The notes beneath the pieces are model-generated. The model saw only the letters and a list, made by a program, of their open reading frames with translations. It made no database searches and was not told where the DNA came from. A stretch of DNA of 64,000 bases, taken from assembly GCA_033064195.1 (NCBI GenBank), contig JARBJD010000004.1:186001-250000 (forward strand), in the 5' to 3' direction. The translations under genes were made by a program, and so were the position numbers. Source of the DNA: Blattamonas nauphoetae. Taxonomy: Eukaryota; Preaxostyla; Oxymonadida. Of the stretch, positions 10,488-22,672 are shown piece after piece (within the stretch, counting starts at the first letter, position 1; each line of letters starts with the position of its first letter).

Positions 10488-11871
10488 TTCTCGACAAATT
10501 CCCATTTCTTAGATGAAAAATATGGATGCAATTCTGTTGACACTGAGAAACGAACTACAAACAATCATTCCTGAACTTGTCGTTTCTCTTCTTCATTTGA
10601 AAAGTATTCACAGTAGTGTCAATAATCCAAGAAAATCAATAATCCACGCTCTTTTCGGTGTGGGACAATAACGGACCAACTAAGAAACCAAAATTTTAAA
10701 ATTATATCCCGGCCCTATTCCGAGAAAACCTCAAAATACTCCGTTTTGCCCAATCAAAAAAATGTTTCGGCAATATCTTCACAACCTGTGAACCGATTTT
10801 GATGAAATTTTTTGTAGAATCGTTTGTTTGGAGAAATGAATTTTTTGAAAAAAATGTCAAGAAAAAATTATGGGTCTCTGGGACGATGTGAATAAACGCT
10901 ATTTTTCGCCCAGAAAAATTTCATGGACACTTTTTTTATTGTTTTTGAGTGTCTTTGATCGATATATATACGATAAAAACGCTTTTTCTTCGGTCCAAAA
11001 CGGACGTCTGGTCGTGGAGAAATGACCCCAAAAAGTTTCAAAAAATGTGTGTATTTTCCTATAGGGCGATATGAGGCACTCTCAAATTTTTGTCGTCAAA
11101 TAAATCTAACATTTTATTTTTTTCTTAGTTGGACCAATTGTGATTTATCCTTAACAGATCGTGAATGATTGACATGGCGTGGATTGTTGACACTACAATC
11201 AACCCTTTATTACTCACAATTTATTATAGAAAAAAATAAAATGTTAGATTTATTTGACGACAAAAATTTGAGAGTGCCTCATATCGCCCTATAGGAAAAT
11301 ACACACATTTTTTGAAACTTTTTGGGGTCATTTCTCCACGACCAGACGTCCGTTTTGGACCGAAGAAAAAGCGTTTTTATCGTATATATATCGATCAAAG
11401 ACACTCAAAAACAATAAAAAAAGTGTCCATGAAATTTTTCTGGGCGAAAAATAGCGTTTATTCACATCGTCCCAGAGACCCATAATTTTTTCTTGACATT
11501 TTTTTCAAAAAATTCATTTCTCCAAACAAACGATTCTACAAAAAATTTCATCAAAATCGGTTCACAGGTTGTGAAGATATTGCCGAAACATTTTTTTGAT
11601 TGGGCAAAACGGAGTATTTTGAGGTTTTCTCGGAATAGGGCCGGGATATAATTTTAAAATTTTGGTTTCTTAGTTGGTCCGTTATTGTCCCACACCGAAA
11701 AGAGCGTGGATTATTGATTTTCTTGGATTATTGACACTACTGTGAATACTTTTCAAATGAAGAAGAGAAACGACAAGTTCAGGAATGATTGTTTGTAGTT
11801 CGTTTCTCAGTGTCAACAGAATTGCATCCATATTTTTCATCTAAGAAATGGGAATTTGTCGAGAAACAATG
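10488..11871. repeat. 1.38-kb near-perfect inverted repeat (fold-back)
   Basis: The left arm (10488 to about 11132) reappears as its reverse complement at about 11228-11871. I saw no mismatch over the core of the two ~645-bp arms. The spacer is about 95 bp. The left arm contains a member of the ~590-bp MITE family (core GAAAACCTCAAAATACTCC) with GTGTCAATAATCC at its outer end and the inverse, GGATTGTTGACAC, in the spacer. The arms extend about 120 bp beyond the MITE into flanking DNA (GTTTCTCGACAAATTCCC at both tips), so flank was duplicated with it. Confidence 0.92.
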
Positions 11872-12289
11872 AAAAAGAAAGACTCAGAGAGAGCGAAGAA
11901 TGATACTCTACGAACTTGGACATGATATCACGATCGAAAAAGGAGATGAACTTTTCTTCAAGCAGATCTCGAATATCCTATTCGGGCGAAGGATCCCAAC
12001 CAAATTATGATTGATTGGGATCCTTCAGGGTCAAGATCTGCTTAAAAGGTCTCAAGACCCGAATGTATGGAAATTAGTGTAAATTGATGGACTAAAAGTT
12101 TGAGAGAACGCATCATGAATGAAGTGATTAAAAAGGACAAACACTGAGAAAAAGATGAACGAGCAGGGAACACATTTGAAACAATAACGAATGAACATCA
12201 AGCGATTGTTCAACTGAAAATGAAGAAAACAAGACTGAAAAGATGAGAAAATGAAGGAGACATACTCAATTTTTACGTAAAAGCATCTT
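11872..12289. other. Intergenic DNA between fold-back and MITE
   Basis: AT-rich with a short direct/inverted match GATTGGGATCCTTC near 11990-12025; nothing else supported. Confidence 0.35.
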
Positions 12290-12872
12290 CAGGGATTTGA
12301 GAAGGTCCTCACCTGACTCACCCGAAAGTGACCTCACCTTTTTTCCAATTATTGTTTTTGCTCCAAATTTCGTGAGGAGAGTTGTTTATCGAGATAACAA
12401 TTAGAACAGAAAGAAATAAGGATATTGTGAATTGGATAGTGTAAAATGATGAGCAACTTTTGGGAGTTTGCACTGGTTCAATTTGTTGTATCAGTGAACA
12501 GAGAGTCGTTTTGTTTGGCAGAATGGAGTGTAAGATTAATTTTATCTTCAAAAATCAAAGAGTTATCAACTGAGAATCATTCAATGGGACAATTGAAGAT
12601 TGATCGAACCCACCACCATTTTCTCCTTCACACGGTGATTCTATTTCAGTGATTTTTTTCAAAAAAAGAGAAAGAAAACCGTGTCCGGTGAAGTGGAAGG
12701 AAAGGTAAAGTGCGAAATGGTGTCGAAGAGTCGTGTTGTGACCGATCTTCGTGAGATTCCTTGATTCCAGTCTCCTAATTAGGACACCAGGAGACCTCAC
12801 CTCCTGAAAGAGGGAGGTGAGGTCATTTAACCTCACGGTAACGTTAAAACTGTCAGACAACTATAAACCCTG
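12290..12872 (-). mobile_element. 584-bp hAT-type MITE, copy 2 (inverted)
   Basis: Reverse-complement copy of 675-1258, ends CAGGG/CCCTG. Flanks are AGCATCTT (12282-12289) and AGCATCGA (12873-12880), a 6-of-8 match that looks like an aged target duplication. By eye the copies are roughly 90% or more identical, with small indels. Confidence 0.88.
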
Positions 12873-12949
12873 AGCATCGAGATCTGCGAACAATCCTGAA
12901 AGAGCAAATATCTCGGAAAAAGTTGGTAAAAGAAGAGAGAAAAAGGATG

Positions 12950-15475
12950 AAAATGGAATGAAACGGGAGTAAGAAAGAAGGATGTCGCAAGTTCCATCCA
13001 CAACCAAACCGGGCCTTCATCAAACGAGAGAGTGCCATGATCAGGGATCTGAGTAGGTCTGTAGATTACTGCATATGGTGTGATCATGGATCAGACCTCA
13101 CGAAACTGAGGGTCTGATCCGTTTCCTAATTAGGAGTATCGATTTTCCTCATTTTCCATTTTCTCACTTCATTTTCTTCATCGGATCGGTTCAACTCAAG
13201 CAATAAACTATAAATGATGACCAGATAGCCTCTCAAATGGTCGATTAGACTCATTTCACAGTTTGTTTCGAAAGAAAACTCTCTATTTGTGAAACACTGT
13301 GTAAACAAAAAAAATTAGGTCTGATCAACGGAGGTCTGATCGATCAGATCCGTCTCAGGTCCCTGGCCATGATTCAACGATGGGCTGGCCAACGGAAACA
13401 ATGACTCAAATAGACGATAGTACTTCGCCGTCTCGTTCTACAAACAATTCTTTGTCAGGTTGTTGAGAGACTTCAAACCGTTCCAAGACAACCGACTTCA
13501 CAACCTCTCCAGCAATCAAGTGACCATCCGTAGCTTCAGCTGGATCCGTCTCAGTTGATTCACCCTCCGTCAAGCATTCAGCTTCCACAGATCTCTAAAC
13601 AGAAGTGAGATCGCCCAACAAGTCCCGATCATGCCTCTCAGTCCAGCCCTTCCAGCACCACTCACTATCGAAATAAATCTCATTTCAAGCAGTATAGTTG
13701 TAAGAGCCAACAATCCTCAGATTCCTCATCCTATTCATCCAGTGAATCAATATCTTCCGACACGACCGACTCAAGCTCTTCAATCTCATCGAACGGCAGA
13801 TCTCGACGTCGAAAAAGACAAGGCAGAAAGCAAAGATATCACAGACATCATCACTCTCGAAAGAATCGTCAAAAGAAGGAAGAATTACGCAAGAGGATCC
13901 TAAAGCCAATGAAACGGAATGAACCGTCATTTAAGGGGGACTGGCTAAGAACAAGACGACCAAATCAATATCGAGATTCGTGTTGCTCTCAGACGTCCCA
14001 AATGCGAAATGTTCTCGGGATTCCTCTAGATATAGCACCAAACAGTAAATTTCTGTCCTCTTCGGACCGTTTGAGAGAACAAGTTCTCATAACTTCGACT
14101 CAATCCAATCTATCCAGTCATACCCTGATGGCGGGGGCGTAATGTGAATGGCGGGACGAGGAGTCGTCATTAAGACTCCAGAACCTGAGCTGAGCGCCTC
14201 CTTTCTGTGGGAGCCTGGAGGAAACGGAGGCGTTCAGGACTCTTCTGGAGGAAGAGTTGATGACTGGCGTTGTCGTGAAGGTGCCATTGCAGAAGGTGAG
14301 ATTGTCACTTCACACCTTCTTAGTTCCAAAACCGGGGGGGAAGATTTCGGAAGATTCTCAACGCTACTCCGGTGAACCACGAAATAGGTGTCGATCATTT
14401 CAAGTTGGAGACTATCGAAACGGCAATTCAGTTCATACAGGGAGGAGAGTGGAGGACAACATTGGAAATCCACAATTCGTACCAGCACATCCTCGTATCG
14501 CAGCATCTTTGGAAATCTTTGTACTTTCAATTCCAAAACAGACACTTCCAATACGTTAGGATGCCGTTCGGTTTTGCCAACGCTCCACGAATCTTCACAA
14601 AAATCATGAAGGTCGCGGTGAAGTCCACGAGGGAAGAGCTACAAATGCCAGTGTTGTTTTATTTGGACGACATTCTCTTTCTCTCTCAGACAATGGAGGA
14701 GGCAGATGACAAAGCTTCCAAACAATACGAAGGAGGTACGCCTGCCTCCCGGAATGGTGAGAGCCTCGTTGGTGGGAAGAACAATGAGGGACAAAGATTC
14801 TTCCGAGAACTGTGTGCGATTGGAGGAGTTGACGAGAGAGTTTACCACTTTCACCACAGTTGTGTGGGGTGTCTGATTGGGAGTGCGGAATTGCCGTGAG
14901 AGATCGGCAACGAAGGCGCACAGGATTTGCTCGATCTTTGTTGATGATTCGATGATGTACGAAGCTGTGTTCTTGCGATCCTGACAGAAGTGGCTGAATA
15001 GTGTCCAGGCTCTCGTCAACGGTTTTTTTTCATATATCTTTTTCTTTGTTCTCATTCTTTCTACTCTCAGTTTCACCTCTTTTGTTATAGAACCCTTCCA
15101 AAGCTCAATTGTTGAAGGCCCGGTTTGGTTGTGGATGGAGCTTGCGACATTCTTTACAACAAACCGAGTTCATCAACAATGAGTCCTGTCCCACAACTGG
15201 TTTCGCCGACGTTTCAGGTTGAGGATTGTGGTCAACCCACTCTATCATTCGCCCAGTTTTCGTTCCCTGTTCGGGATTTCTGAGTAACAGCCAATAGGCT
15301 CACTTATATTTCTTTTTTAATCAACAGTCCTTCGGGGTTGAACCATCATCGTAACCTTTCAGTTCCCTTGATGGGATTGGAACAAACAGAAAAAAACTAA
15401 ATTTCTATTTGGTCATTTTGACCGTGGCCAGCCCATAGTTGAATCACGGCACTCTCTCATTTGTTGATGAACCTG
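12950..15475 (+). mobile_element. DIRS-like retroelement fossil
   Basis: Plus-strand parts: a Ser-rich then Arg/Lys-rich gag-like segment (about 13690-13905) and a reverse-transcriptase segment (about 14370-14700) with YVRMPFGFANAPRIFTKIMK and the FYLDDILF catalytic box. Inverted repeats flank it: CATCCACAACCAAACCGGGC near 12980 recurs inverted near 15115, and the sequence around 13020 and 13375 recurs inverted and contiguous near 15430-15475, as expected for the split/inverted repeats of DIRS elements. No tyrosine recombinase is seen. It is broken in several places and clearly old; a hAT MITE is inserted at 13042-13365. Confidence 0.68.
13042..13365 (+). mobile_element. 324-bp hAT-type MITE inserted in the DIRS fossil
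   Basis: Left end CAGGGATCTGAGTAGGTCTG; right end, read inward, CAGGGACCTGAGACGGATCT. It is flanked by a perfect 8-bp duplication GCCATGAT (13034-13041 and 13366-13373). It shares only the CAGGG tip and the CCTAATTAGGAG palindrome with the 584-bp MITE, so it is a different family probably moved by the same kind of enzyme. Confidence 0.9.
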
Positions 15476-15827
15476 GTTTATTGGCGACTGCTTCAATCCC
15501 CATCCAGTCATTGTCATCAAGTTCGTTTGCGTCATCCTTTGTCGTGAGTGTCTCACATTCTGAATAAAAGTCTTCTATGGTCTTGGATGTGTTCACCCCG
15601 TTTATCAATAATGATGGGACGTCTCTGAGCAGGAACCGATGGTTCTGAATCAGATGAGGGAAGCCGTGATAGCGATGTTTGACTCCGAGAGCGGGAAATA
15701 GAGTTCGTTGCACTTGTGCACGATTCAAACCTCGGTACGGTTTCACAACGACTCCAATGAGAATGCAAATTTTGGTGAGATACTCCAAATATGATTGAAA
15801 ATTTGTGTTAGAATCAAACCGAGTCAA
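15444..15827 (-). CDS. Unrecognised open frame
   Basis: 127 codons, minus strand, with VKPYRGLNRAQVQRTLFPAL in the middle and an acidic tail. It overlaps the edge of the DIRS fossil and precedes the Mutator fragment. No family recognised; it could be a transposon remnant. Confidence 0.2.
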   Translation of the reverse strand: MTRFDSNTNFQSYLEYLTKICILIGVVVKPYRGLNRAQVQRTLFPALGVKHRYHGFPHLIQNHRFLLRDVPSLLINGVNTSKTIEDFYSECETLTTKDDANELDDNDWMGIEAVANKPGSSTNERVP

Positions 15828-15899
15828 TTAGTTTGATATTGGTTCTACTTGACATTGTTGACGGTTTCCCATACTTCTTTTAAAACTTCCTAGGATTCA

Positions 15900-16398
15900 T
15901 CGACAACTGACACTAAGGGTTCGTGGGCTTCAGCAAACGTCGGGCATCCTCACGGATCCTGATACAGCGATGGCGGCAGCAATCCGGATGGCTTGTCCCA
16001 CCATCAAACATCTCTTGTGGAGGTGGCACAAACAAAGGAATGTGGAGGCCCACCTCCGAACTGATTTAGAGACAACAATGGACAAAGAGGTAACAACAAT
16101 CTTGATCATGCAACAATGGAAACTATTAGTAGAGCACGAAGATTTAGGGACTTACGGAACAGCCAATGCAACTTTCTTGCCCTATCTTGATGGTTTCGAT
16201 GACGATTTCTCTCTATTTAAGGTATATCTACAAGAGCAATGGTTCTCAAAGGAACAGCAATTTATCTCATGTCTTCACTCAGCACTCAAAAACCGACTCA
16301 CAAGCAGGAAACTTCGGTTCTCTCAAACACTAAAACAAATTATGCGATTTGATTTTAATCAGAAGGGTCAAATCAAGGTAAACTCGAAATACAACTGA
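15900..16398 (+). pseudogene. Mutator-like (MULE) transposase fragment
   Basis: The plus strand reads DPDTAMAAAIRMACPTIKHL followed by LWRWHKQRNVEAHLR and, further on, WKLLVEHED...FLPYLDGF. This matches the MULE/FAR1 pattern of a catalytic Asp followed by A-x-x-x-P-x-x-x-H-L-L-C/W-x-W-H. Only this part of the catalytic core is present; zinc-finger and remaining catalytic regions are not seen. Confidence 0.6.
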
Positions 16399-16897
16399 AT
16401 CAACGAATCGGGAATCTCAACACAGCGATTGTACTTTCAAACCATGCCGAAACATCACATCGTCAACCCGACTGCTTCCATGTTCCCACGTTCTAGCGGA
16501 ATTTACAGCCCAACAAGTCCCTATTCGAGCTTCTCTCATCCATCCTGTATGGCGCTTGTATGGCACAAAGGACTAAAACGAACCAGATGACCCCAATAGT
16601 TGGAGATGGAGAATAAGCGAAGGGACAAGGATGACGCTTCTTCGACAAGCGAAGTTAGTTTCAGAACGGCTAGCTCTCAAGGGGAAAACGACAGCCAAAT
16701 TGACACTAAAAGCGGCAACTCCATGGGCCGAGCATGTAATCTAATCGCCGATGAAAGCAAAACCTAAGAAAGTACAAAAAGATGGCACAACTCAAGTGGG
16801 TGACATCGACAGCGACTAGGTGTACTTCATCAGATTATTCAATCTTCGGATTCAATCCCAAATTCAGATGACACATTCACAGATCTCTTCCGGTATG

Positions 16898-17117
16898 TAG
16901 GTCAAAAGTTTTGACATCATTCAAAAGTTCGACGCTCACAAACAAAAAACGAAATTGACCACTCTTGCCACGACTTGATCCATGATCTCGTAAATACTGT
17001 TCACTCATATGCTACACCCCTTCGAAAGAAAAGTCGATTCATTTCTCAATCCTGAGAGGAGATTGGTTTCGAATGTTGGTCTTCGGACTTCTGAATGATG
17101 TCAAAAATTCTAACCCA
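16898..17117. mobile_element. ~220-bp fold-back MITE, older copy
   Basis: Begins TAGGTCAAAAGTTTTGACAT and ends with the inverted equivalent GATGTCAAAAATTCTAACCCA. The subterminal GACATCATTCAAAAGT and its inverse flank a ~100-bp centre. The same structure occurs at 30650-30870. No target duplication remains here. Confidence 0.72.
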
Positions 17118-19660
17118 TGTCACGTTTCCATTGCTTTATTAAGTTGAGGGAACAGGCTGCGGGAGGTATGGGCAGCATTTGGTAGAGTAAGGATTCAATT
17201 CAAGGCCGATCTTATAATCATTTCCACGAACAACACGTATGCTTTCTACGTATGACATTCAGCCAATCAACATGAACTCCATTCCTCAGCACATCCATCA
17301 CCTCAACCCGATACAATTTCCGACAAAGTTCTCATAGCTATTCGCTCAGACTCTCAACCAGGTGCTTGCAGCAGAAGACCTTCCCATCCAACCTCTCCGA
17401 CTTTTAGACTTGACATATTCACAATCGGGACAAGATTCGTTGTATCCCCTGTTTTCATGATTTGACACCGCAGGATTTTCATTGAATATGGAGCTAGCTC
17501 AATCCAATGAAATTGAGCATGGATACTCTCTGGAAGTGTCTCAGTTGTTTTTCACGCTGAATCCTTGCTCCTTAAACTTTGTTACGGTGACAATAAACCT
17601 TCCTCCTCCTCGGACAATTTACAAACCGCCTTCCTCCAGCAGTTAGATGTTTAGAGATTCAAATGATCTTGTGCATGCTGTGATGTATGTGGATGACCAG
17701 AAACAATTTTGCGTCAAAAACTACGCTTCTCAAGTCGTTCTGAACTCATAGCAAAGTCGCTCCTTATTCTCAAATCGGATAAAGGAAAAGTCATGAATGT
17801 GCCACAAGCGATGACTTCTCGTCGAATCAGCTGACTGAGCACACTACTTCTCCTTGCTCGTCGATGAAGATCGGAGGAGAACGTCGAATTGACAAATCAC
17901 TGACTGAGGGAACAGGATCTGTATCATTAAAAAGTGGAATAGTGGACGTCGCCGAAAAGTCAGCTGCTCCATCACTCTCCGTCCACCCCTCATCGTCCAA
18001 CACGACATTCCACCTCTTGAACGACCTCTTCATCGCCAAGTTCCCCTCCACCAGGTCTTTTTTCGCTGTCAACACAACTGATCTCTCGACTCGTGTGCAG
18101 AGGCAAACAGTGATGAATAGGTCTTCGTTGGTGTTGTGCCCACTTTTCCATAGTGCAGAGCCTCATTGTTGTATTTTCATCCATGACGACATCGTGTATC
18201 TCAATGTTGTTTCAAATGAAGATCGGCAACAGTATTGAATTCATTGGGAAGGATCCAAATCAATTCTGAAATTGAATAGAACTCAGTTAGAAAATACAAA
18301 ACAACACATCCAAACACAATTTCGATTGGACCTCTGAATAAGTCCTGTCAGAGAATGCCAAGCATCTATCCAAATTATCTATATTTCTTCTTCCCCACAA
18401 CCACAAATTGCACAATAACAGAGATGAATCAAGTGATAGGGATATCTCACTTCGTATCTCACTTCTGCGGACGCTGCAACGTTCTTGGAAAGACTTCTCG
18501 CTCCCAACTCTGTTCATTCATCCACTGAGAGGAAGCCGGAACAAGCGTCGCCTCAATTTTTCACAATATCAAGGATAATAATGGTGATTCGATGGTTAAC
18601 CCATTTCAAGACTCCTTACCAGACACATTTGACCTTTAAAAAATAGATGTGAATACCTAGGAATAAATGAAGCGAAAACTATCCAAAACTGTACAAAGTG
18701 AGCGAGAATCATGATCGACTAACTCATGTGGACAGCGATGGTCCGTCAGTTGAATGCTCCTGTTCTCCATTGATTCCAAGCAGGTACAATGAATTAGCAC
18801 TAACAAGATAACTACAAAAATGAATTATAGTTCATTTTGAAACAAGAGCGACTGTAAAACAAACACGGTCGTCATTGGCATGTATTCAGAACTGAGTGAT
18901 GCAGATTCTGTACGTGGTTCTGGAAGGAAAATCATGGTAATAGAAACAAGATTACAACTTTCAGCATACTCGGATCATTCACAATGACATCCATTCCGTT
19001 GGGCATTTGGATTTACCATCGATGGCAGTTTTCTGTTTTGTTCTCATGTCTTTTCCATCTTTATGCTCCTCACTCCTAAGAAAAGTCTATCCTCGAGCAA
19101 CTTGACGTAGACGCACTTGCCTCTCTTTCCAATAGCAGAATCTTCTCATGGTCAGAATTCAGCGGTGTTCTTCAGGTGAATCAGCAAGACAAATGCAATG
19201 AGATTAGATAATGTGAATATTTTGGACATCGCGAGTCGATATCAACATGAGATGTATGTGGAGTGAGGAGATTGGAGTTCATTTTGTGGAATCTTCATCC
19301 TTTCATCTGTTTTGACACAAAATGTGAAGAAAAGGCGTCAAGAATTAATCCAATCTGTCAAAGAAACTGTTTTGAGTCAGGTTTTCGGTGATTATTCTTG
19401 TTTGTGAGATTTCTACTGTATTCTACATGTAGTCGTCAATTTTTAGAATTGGACTGTTCTTCTGAGTGATTTCAGAATTGTTCATTTCAGTTGATTCTTT
19501 GTTCCGTCTTGCCCGGGATTGAATATATAAAGATGATATGGAGACCTTGAGACGACAGGTTTTCCCGAATAAAGACGATTAAAGAAAATAGAGACATTTT
19601 TCTGAGCACATCACTTTGTTTTTTCCAGTCAACGTAATATCACAATTGCGAGACGAAAAA
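17118..19660. other. Long stretch with no secure gene
   Basis: Open frames occur on both strands at 17820-18240 (minus frame with RRSPPIFIDEQGEVVCS; plus frame of 124 codons), but neither has a recognised domain. The minus frame echoes a motif near 15600 (RRPIIIDKRGE), hinting at a shared decayed repeat. The remainder to 19660 is AT-rich with nothing supported. Confidence 0.35.
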
Positions 19661-19713
19661 CACAATATTTCATTCAAAAAGGGGGTGATGCTCAATCGAA
19701 GATCCAAAGCCGT

Positions 19714-21075
19714 CTAAATTGGTCTCAACTTCTTCCTTCCACAGGTTGCATTCGAGCAGTCGTTTTCCAGCGGTGGTCCTCGGTCGACAGGGAAGAATGC
19801 TGGGGTGATGAACTGCGTTGGGTGGAACCCGAACGACGACGACGAGTTCGACGGCACGAACGGCCTTGCGTGACTGGAAGGGATCGTCGGGTTGGGTGAC
19901 TCTGCCTGTCCTTCCGTTAGGCTTGATATTTGGCAAAGTCTCTGAATCAGCGACTTGTGGTGAGTGTTGATTATCGTCGAGGGTGGACGGTTCGAGAGAC
20001 GTTGTCCCAGAATGATCTGCTGGAGAGGGTGAGAAGAATGGAGTTTTGGACGGGATGGTTGACTAGTTGGAGCGGTGAGAACGAGTTCGGTGGGAGATGC
20101 TTCTGCATCGCGCCTGTTACTTCGGGGTGCCACGAGTGCCCACTCGTTGGAGTGGGAGGGAGAGGTGAAAGAAAAGCGCTTGCTTTCTGTGGATGAACAG
20201 TGCCAGGTTGAGTGAAGAAGCTGCCTGATAAGGAGAGGAGAGTAGCAGCCCTGCTAGCCTCTCTCCCACCCCACATCCGAGTCGTGAAGCTGATTGAAGT
20301 CATGCCGCGGGGATTGAGTTGGCCCGACAGTGAGTTGCTGTTGCTCAACATTGAAATGTAGCCGGCGTGGAGGACGGTGCACGAGATGAAGAAGTCAGAG
20401 AAGATGATGTCTGCGTTCTGCAGCTGCCGCACGAACAGAGACGACAGACGTGAAAACATGAGCGACTTGAGGAAGGTGTCGAGATCGCTGTTGTTGACAG
20501 ACGGGGAAGGAACGAAGACCTGCGTGAAGGGATGCTGATACAGTTCGTGTTTTATCTAAAGTTGCTGCCTCATCGACCAAATCTTCTTCATCTCTTCGTC
20601 CTGAGTGTCGTTCTGGGCGAGGAGAACAAGAAGGTCTGTGCCGATTCGAGCGATCGACTGGCTATTCACACAGAGAAGCCGGAAGGCCGCTACAACATGA
20701 GCCACAATGTTCATGTTGAGAAATTGATCGACCGTGTTATCTGGTCATGGAGAGATGAGGTGATGAGGAGATCAAGCCCTTGGCTGACAAGTTGGAGAAA
20801 GATAATGAAAATGATATGAATAACAGTCGAAAATTTCTGACTGATGCATGTGCCTTCTGTGAGCTGCGTAGTTGCTTCGATTTCAAGAAGAGACTGTGGT
20901 TGAAATCAAAATCCAAAAAAAAGAGAGAGAACATACATGACACAAGGACCAAGACACAAAAGATTGCCTGTGTGAGTCGTTCATCGAGTGATTCGTTCTC
21001 TGTTTTAGCGAATGTCTCGATGAGAGTAGTGACAACACCTGACAAAACAAGTTCACAAACATGTGCTAAATGAGT
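19714..21075 (-). CDS. Putative intron-containing host gene, ARM/HEAT-like
   Basis: Protein-like exons run down the minus strand: LSGVVTTLIETFAKTENESL with ERLTQAIFCVLVLVS (about 21045-20940), followed by a likely donor GTATGT and an acceptor ACGCAG near 20870; MNIVAHVVAAFRLLCVNSQS through EMKKIWSMRQQL (about 20715-20555); then SPSVNNSDLDTFLKSLMFSR...LQNADIIFSDFFISC (about 20500-20380); and a Ser/Pro-rich tail to 19714. The alternating hydrophobic helices suggest a helical-repeat scaffold. Exact splice sites are not proven. Function unknown. Confidence 0.5.
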
Positions 21076-21369
21076 TGTGTCTCAAAGAAAAGACGATCAG
21101 ACGACTCTCAACCATTTCGATGAGGAGTTTGAACTCTGTTGCACTTGAACGTGAGTTGTCGCTGAATTGTATTTTAAAAGATGCGATCAACCCAATAGAA
21201 TAAAAGGTTCGATATAGTCACCTGAACCGTTGAAGATATGACAGATTCACGCCTATCCTTGTTTGATTTATTTGGTAGAAGTGTGAGAATGATAAAGAGA
21301 CATTCTTTTGAATCACAGGCAGGGAAAGGATTGACGAACCGCTTGTGATCTGACCCATTTTTTTTAAAC

Positions 21370-22645
21370 TCTCGGTCACTGACCGTCAGCACTTTTTTAA
21401 AAAAAGTGACCGGTCACCTCGGTCAGTCCAATTTGAAGTGAATGAAAGTCAGAAGTTAACGGTGGATCGTTTTTTGGATTTGTAGGTGAACTGCTCTATC
21501 TCAAGAATGGCTTCTGATGGAGTGGGAGGCCCTGAGACAGTTCTTTTCATTTTTACCACATGAGGTCGAGTGGGCGATGGTTGATCCTCTTGAATTTGTG
21601 GTGCATGAATGATCAATCGTAACCGTTCTTGTTTCGACAGATTGGGATCGATTTGTTGTTTGTCAGATACATCAAGGAGACATCCAACATATTTTGGATC
21701 ATACGAATGTTGTGATCCTTTAGAAGCCGAACCGCCCGATCTGATGTCTGTGAGGAACAGCAATCTGTTATTTTTCATGCAGTTTTTCCCTGTTTGTGGA
21801 GCCTTTGTCTCAGTTGGTCGATTTCTGGAGTGAACCTTGATTCCACGATTTCCTCTAAAATCGCCTTCGTCATCCATCCTGTCCCTTGTAGGATGATTTT
21901 AAAACCCGTGAATCTCCAAGTTGATGAATTCATGTCGGTCTATTCTGCGTGGATACAGCAGGATGGGTGAATGTGGGATTCCCTTCGTGGACACTGTGAC
22001 GAATAGTGTGACGTTTTCATGCCTTGGAATGGAGAGAGAAATGATCTCTGGGTTGTCTGATGAGGTCACGCGCTGAGATTTGTCATTTTGATGAACAACG
22101 ACTGAGGTTTGAAGCTCTGGAGTTCTTTGTGTCTTTCGATGATACCATTTAGCCACTGCCTTCAGAATGGAGGTCTCGTTGTGTCGAATCGTCCACTGAT
22201 TTCCTTCATATCCTAAGCCTAAAGCGATTCAAAGAATAAAACAGGGACTTTTTTTGTATTTTTGTTTTGTCGATGTTCCCAGATTTTAAGATCTCATTCA
22301 GGGAAAAGTCGACCAGTTCTTTTTCTTGCTGCTGTAAAAGTCGGGATGGCCGACCATACTTCGCAATATCTCTGTTTGCCTTTTCTGTTTTCTTTCCTCT
22401 TGATAGTTGATGCACAGAACACACATCTGCTTTTTCGAGCATCGTTCCCGGAATACTATGGTCACGCTGAAGTTGCAGTCCCCGCTGGACGCGATTCGGT
22501 ATCAATCTGTATTCTTGCTGTGATGCGAGTTTCGATATTGTGGATATCTCTGGTGGATTGTCCTTTTCAGATCTTGACATAAAAATGCAACAAATGACGT
22601 GATTCAACACGAGAAATAGAATTTTCAATTCATCGAAAACTGCAG
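21370..22645 (-). pseudogene. pogo/Tigger-like DNA transposon relic
   Basis: Minus strand: the N-terminal part (22628-22206) holds a helix-turn-helix-like region, YGRPSRLLQQQEKELVDFSL. The middle part (22156-21899) holds QRVTSSDNPEIISLSIPRHE followed by VTLFVTVSTKGIPHSPILLYPR, closely matching the DDE_1 core of Tigger/pogo/jerky transposases around its G-x-x-P-P-x-x-I-F-P block. A C-terminal basic part lies at 21877-21449. The pieces are in different frames and the catalytic Asp blocks are not all visible, so it is dead. It lies beside the fibre-like gene of the left Polinton-like fossil. Confidence 0.55.
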
Positions 22646-22672
22646 CCTCCCAGAAGAGATCTATAGGGTTTA

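Noticed and set aside
675-12872. A single large inverted repeat or inversion unit bounded by the 584-bp copies
   Set aside because: Each copy has its own target duplication, so they are independent insertions rather than the ends of one composite element.
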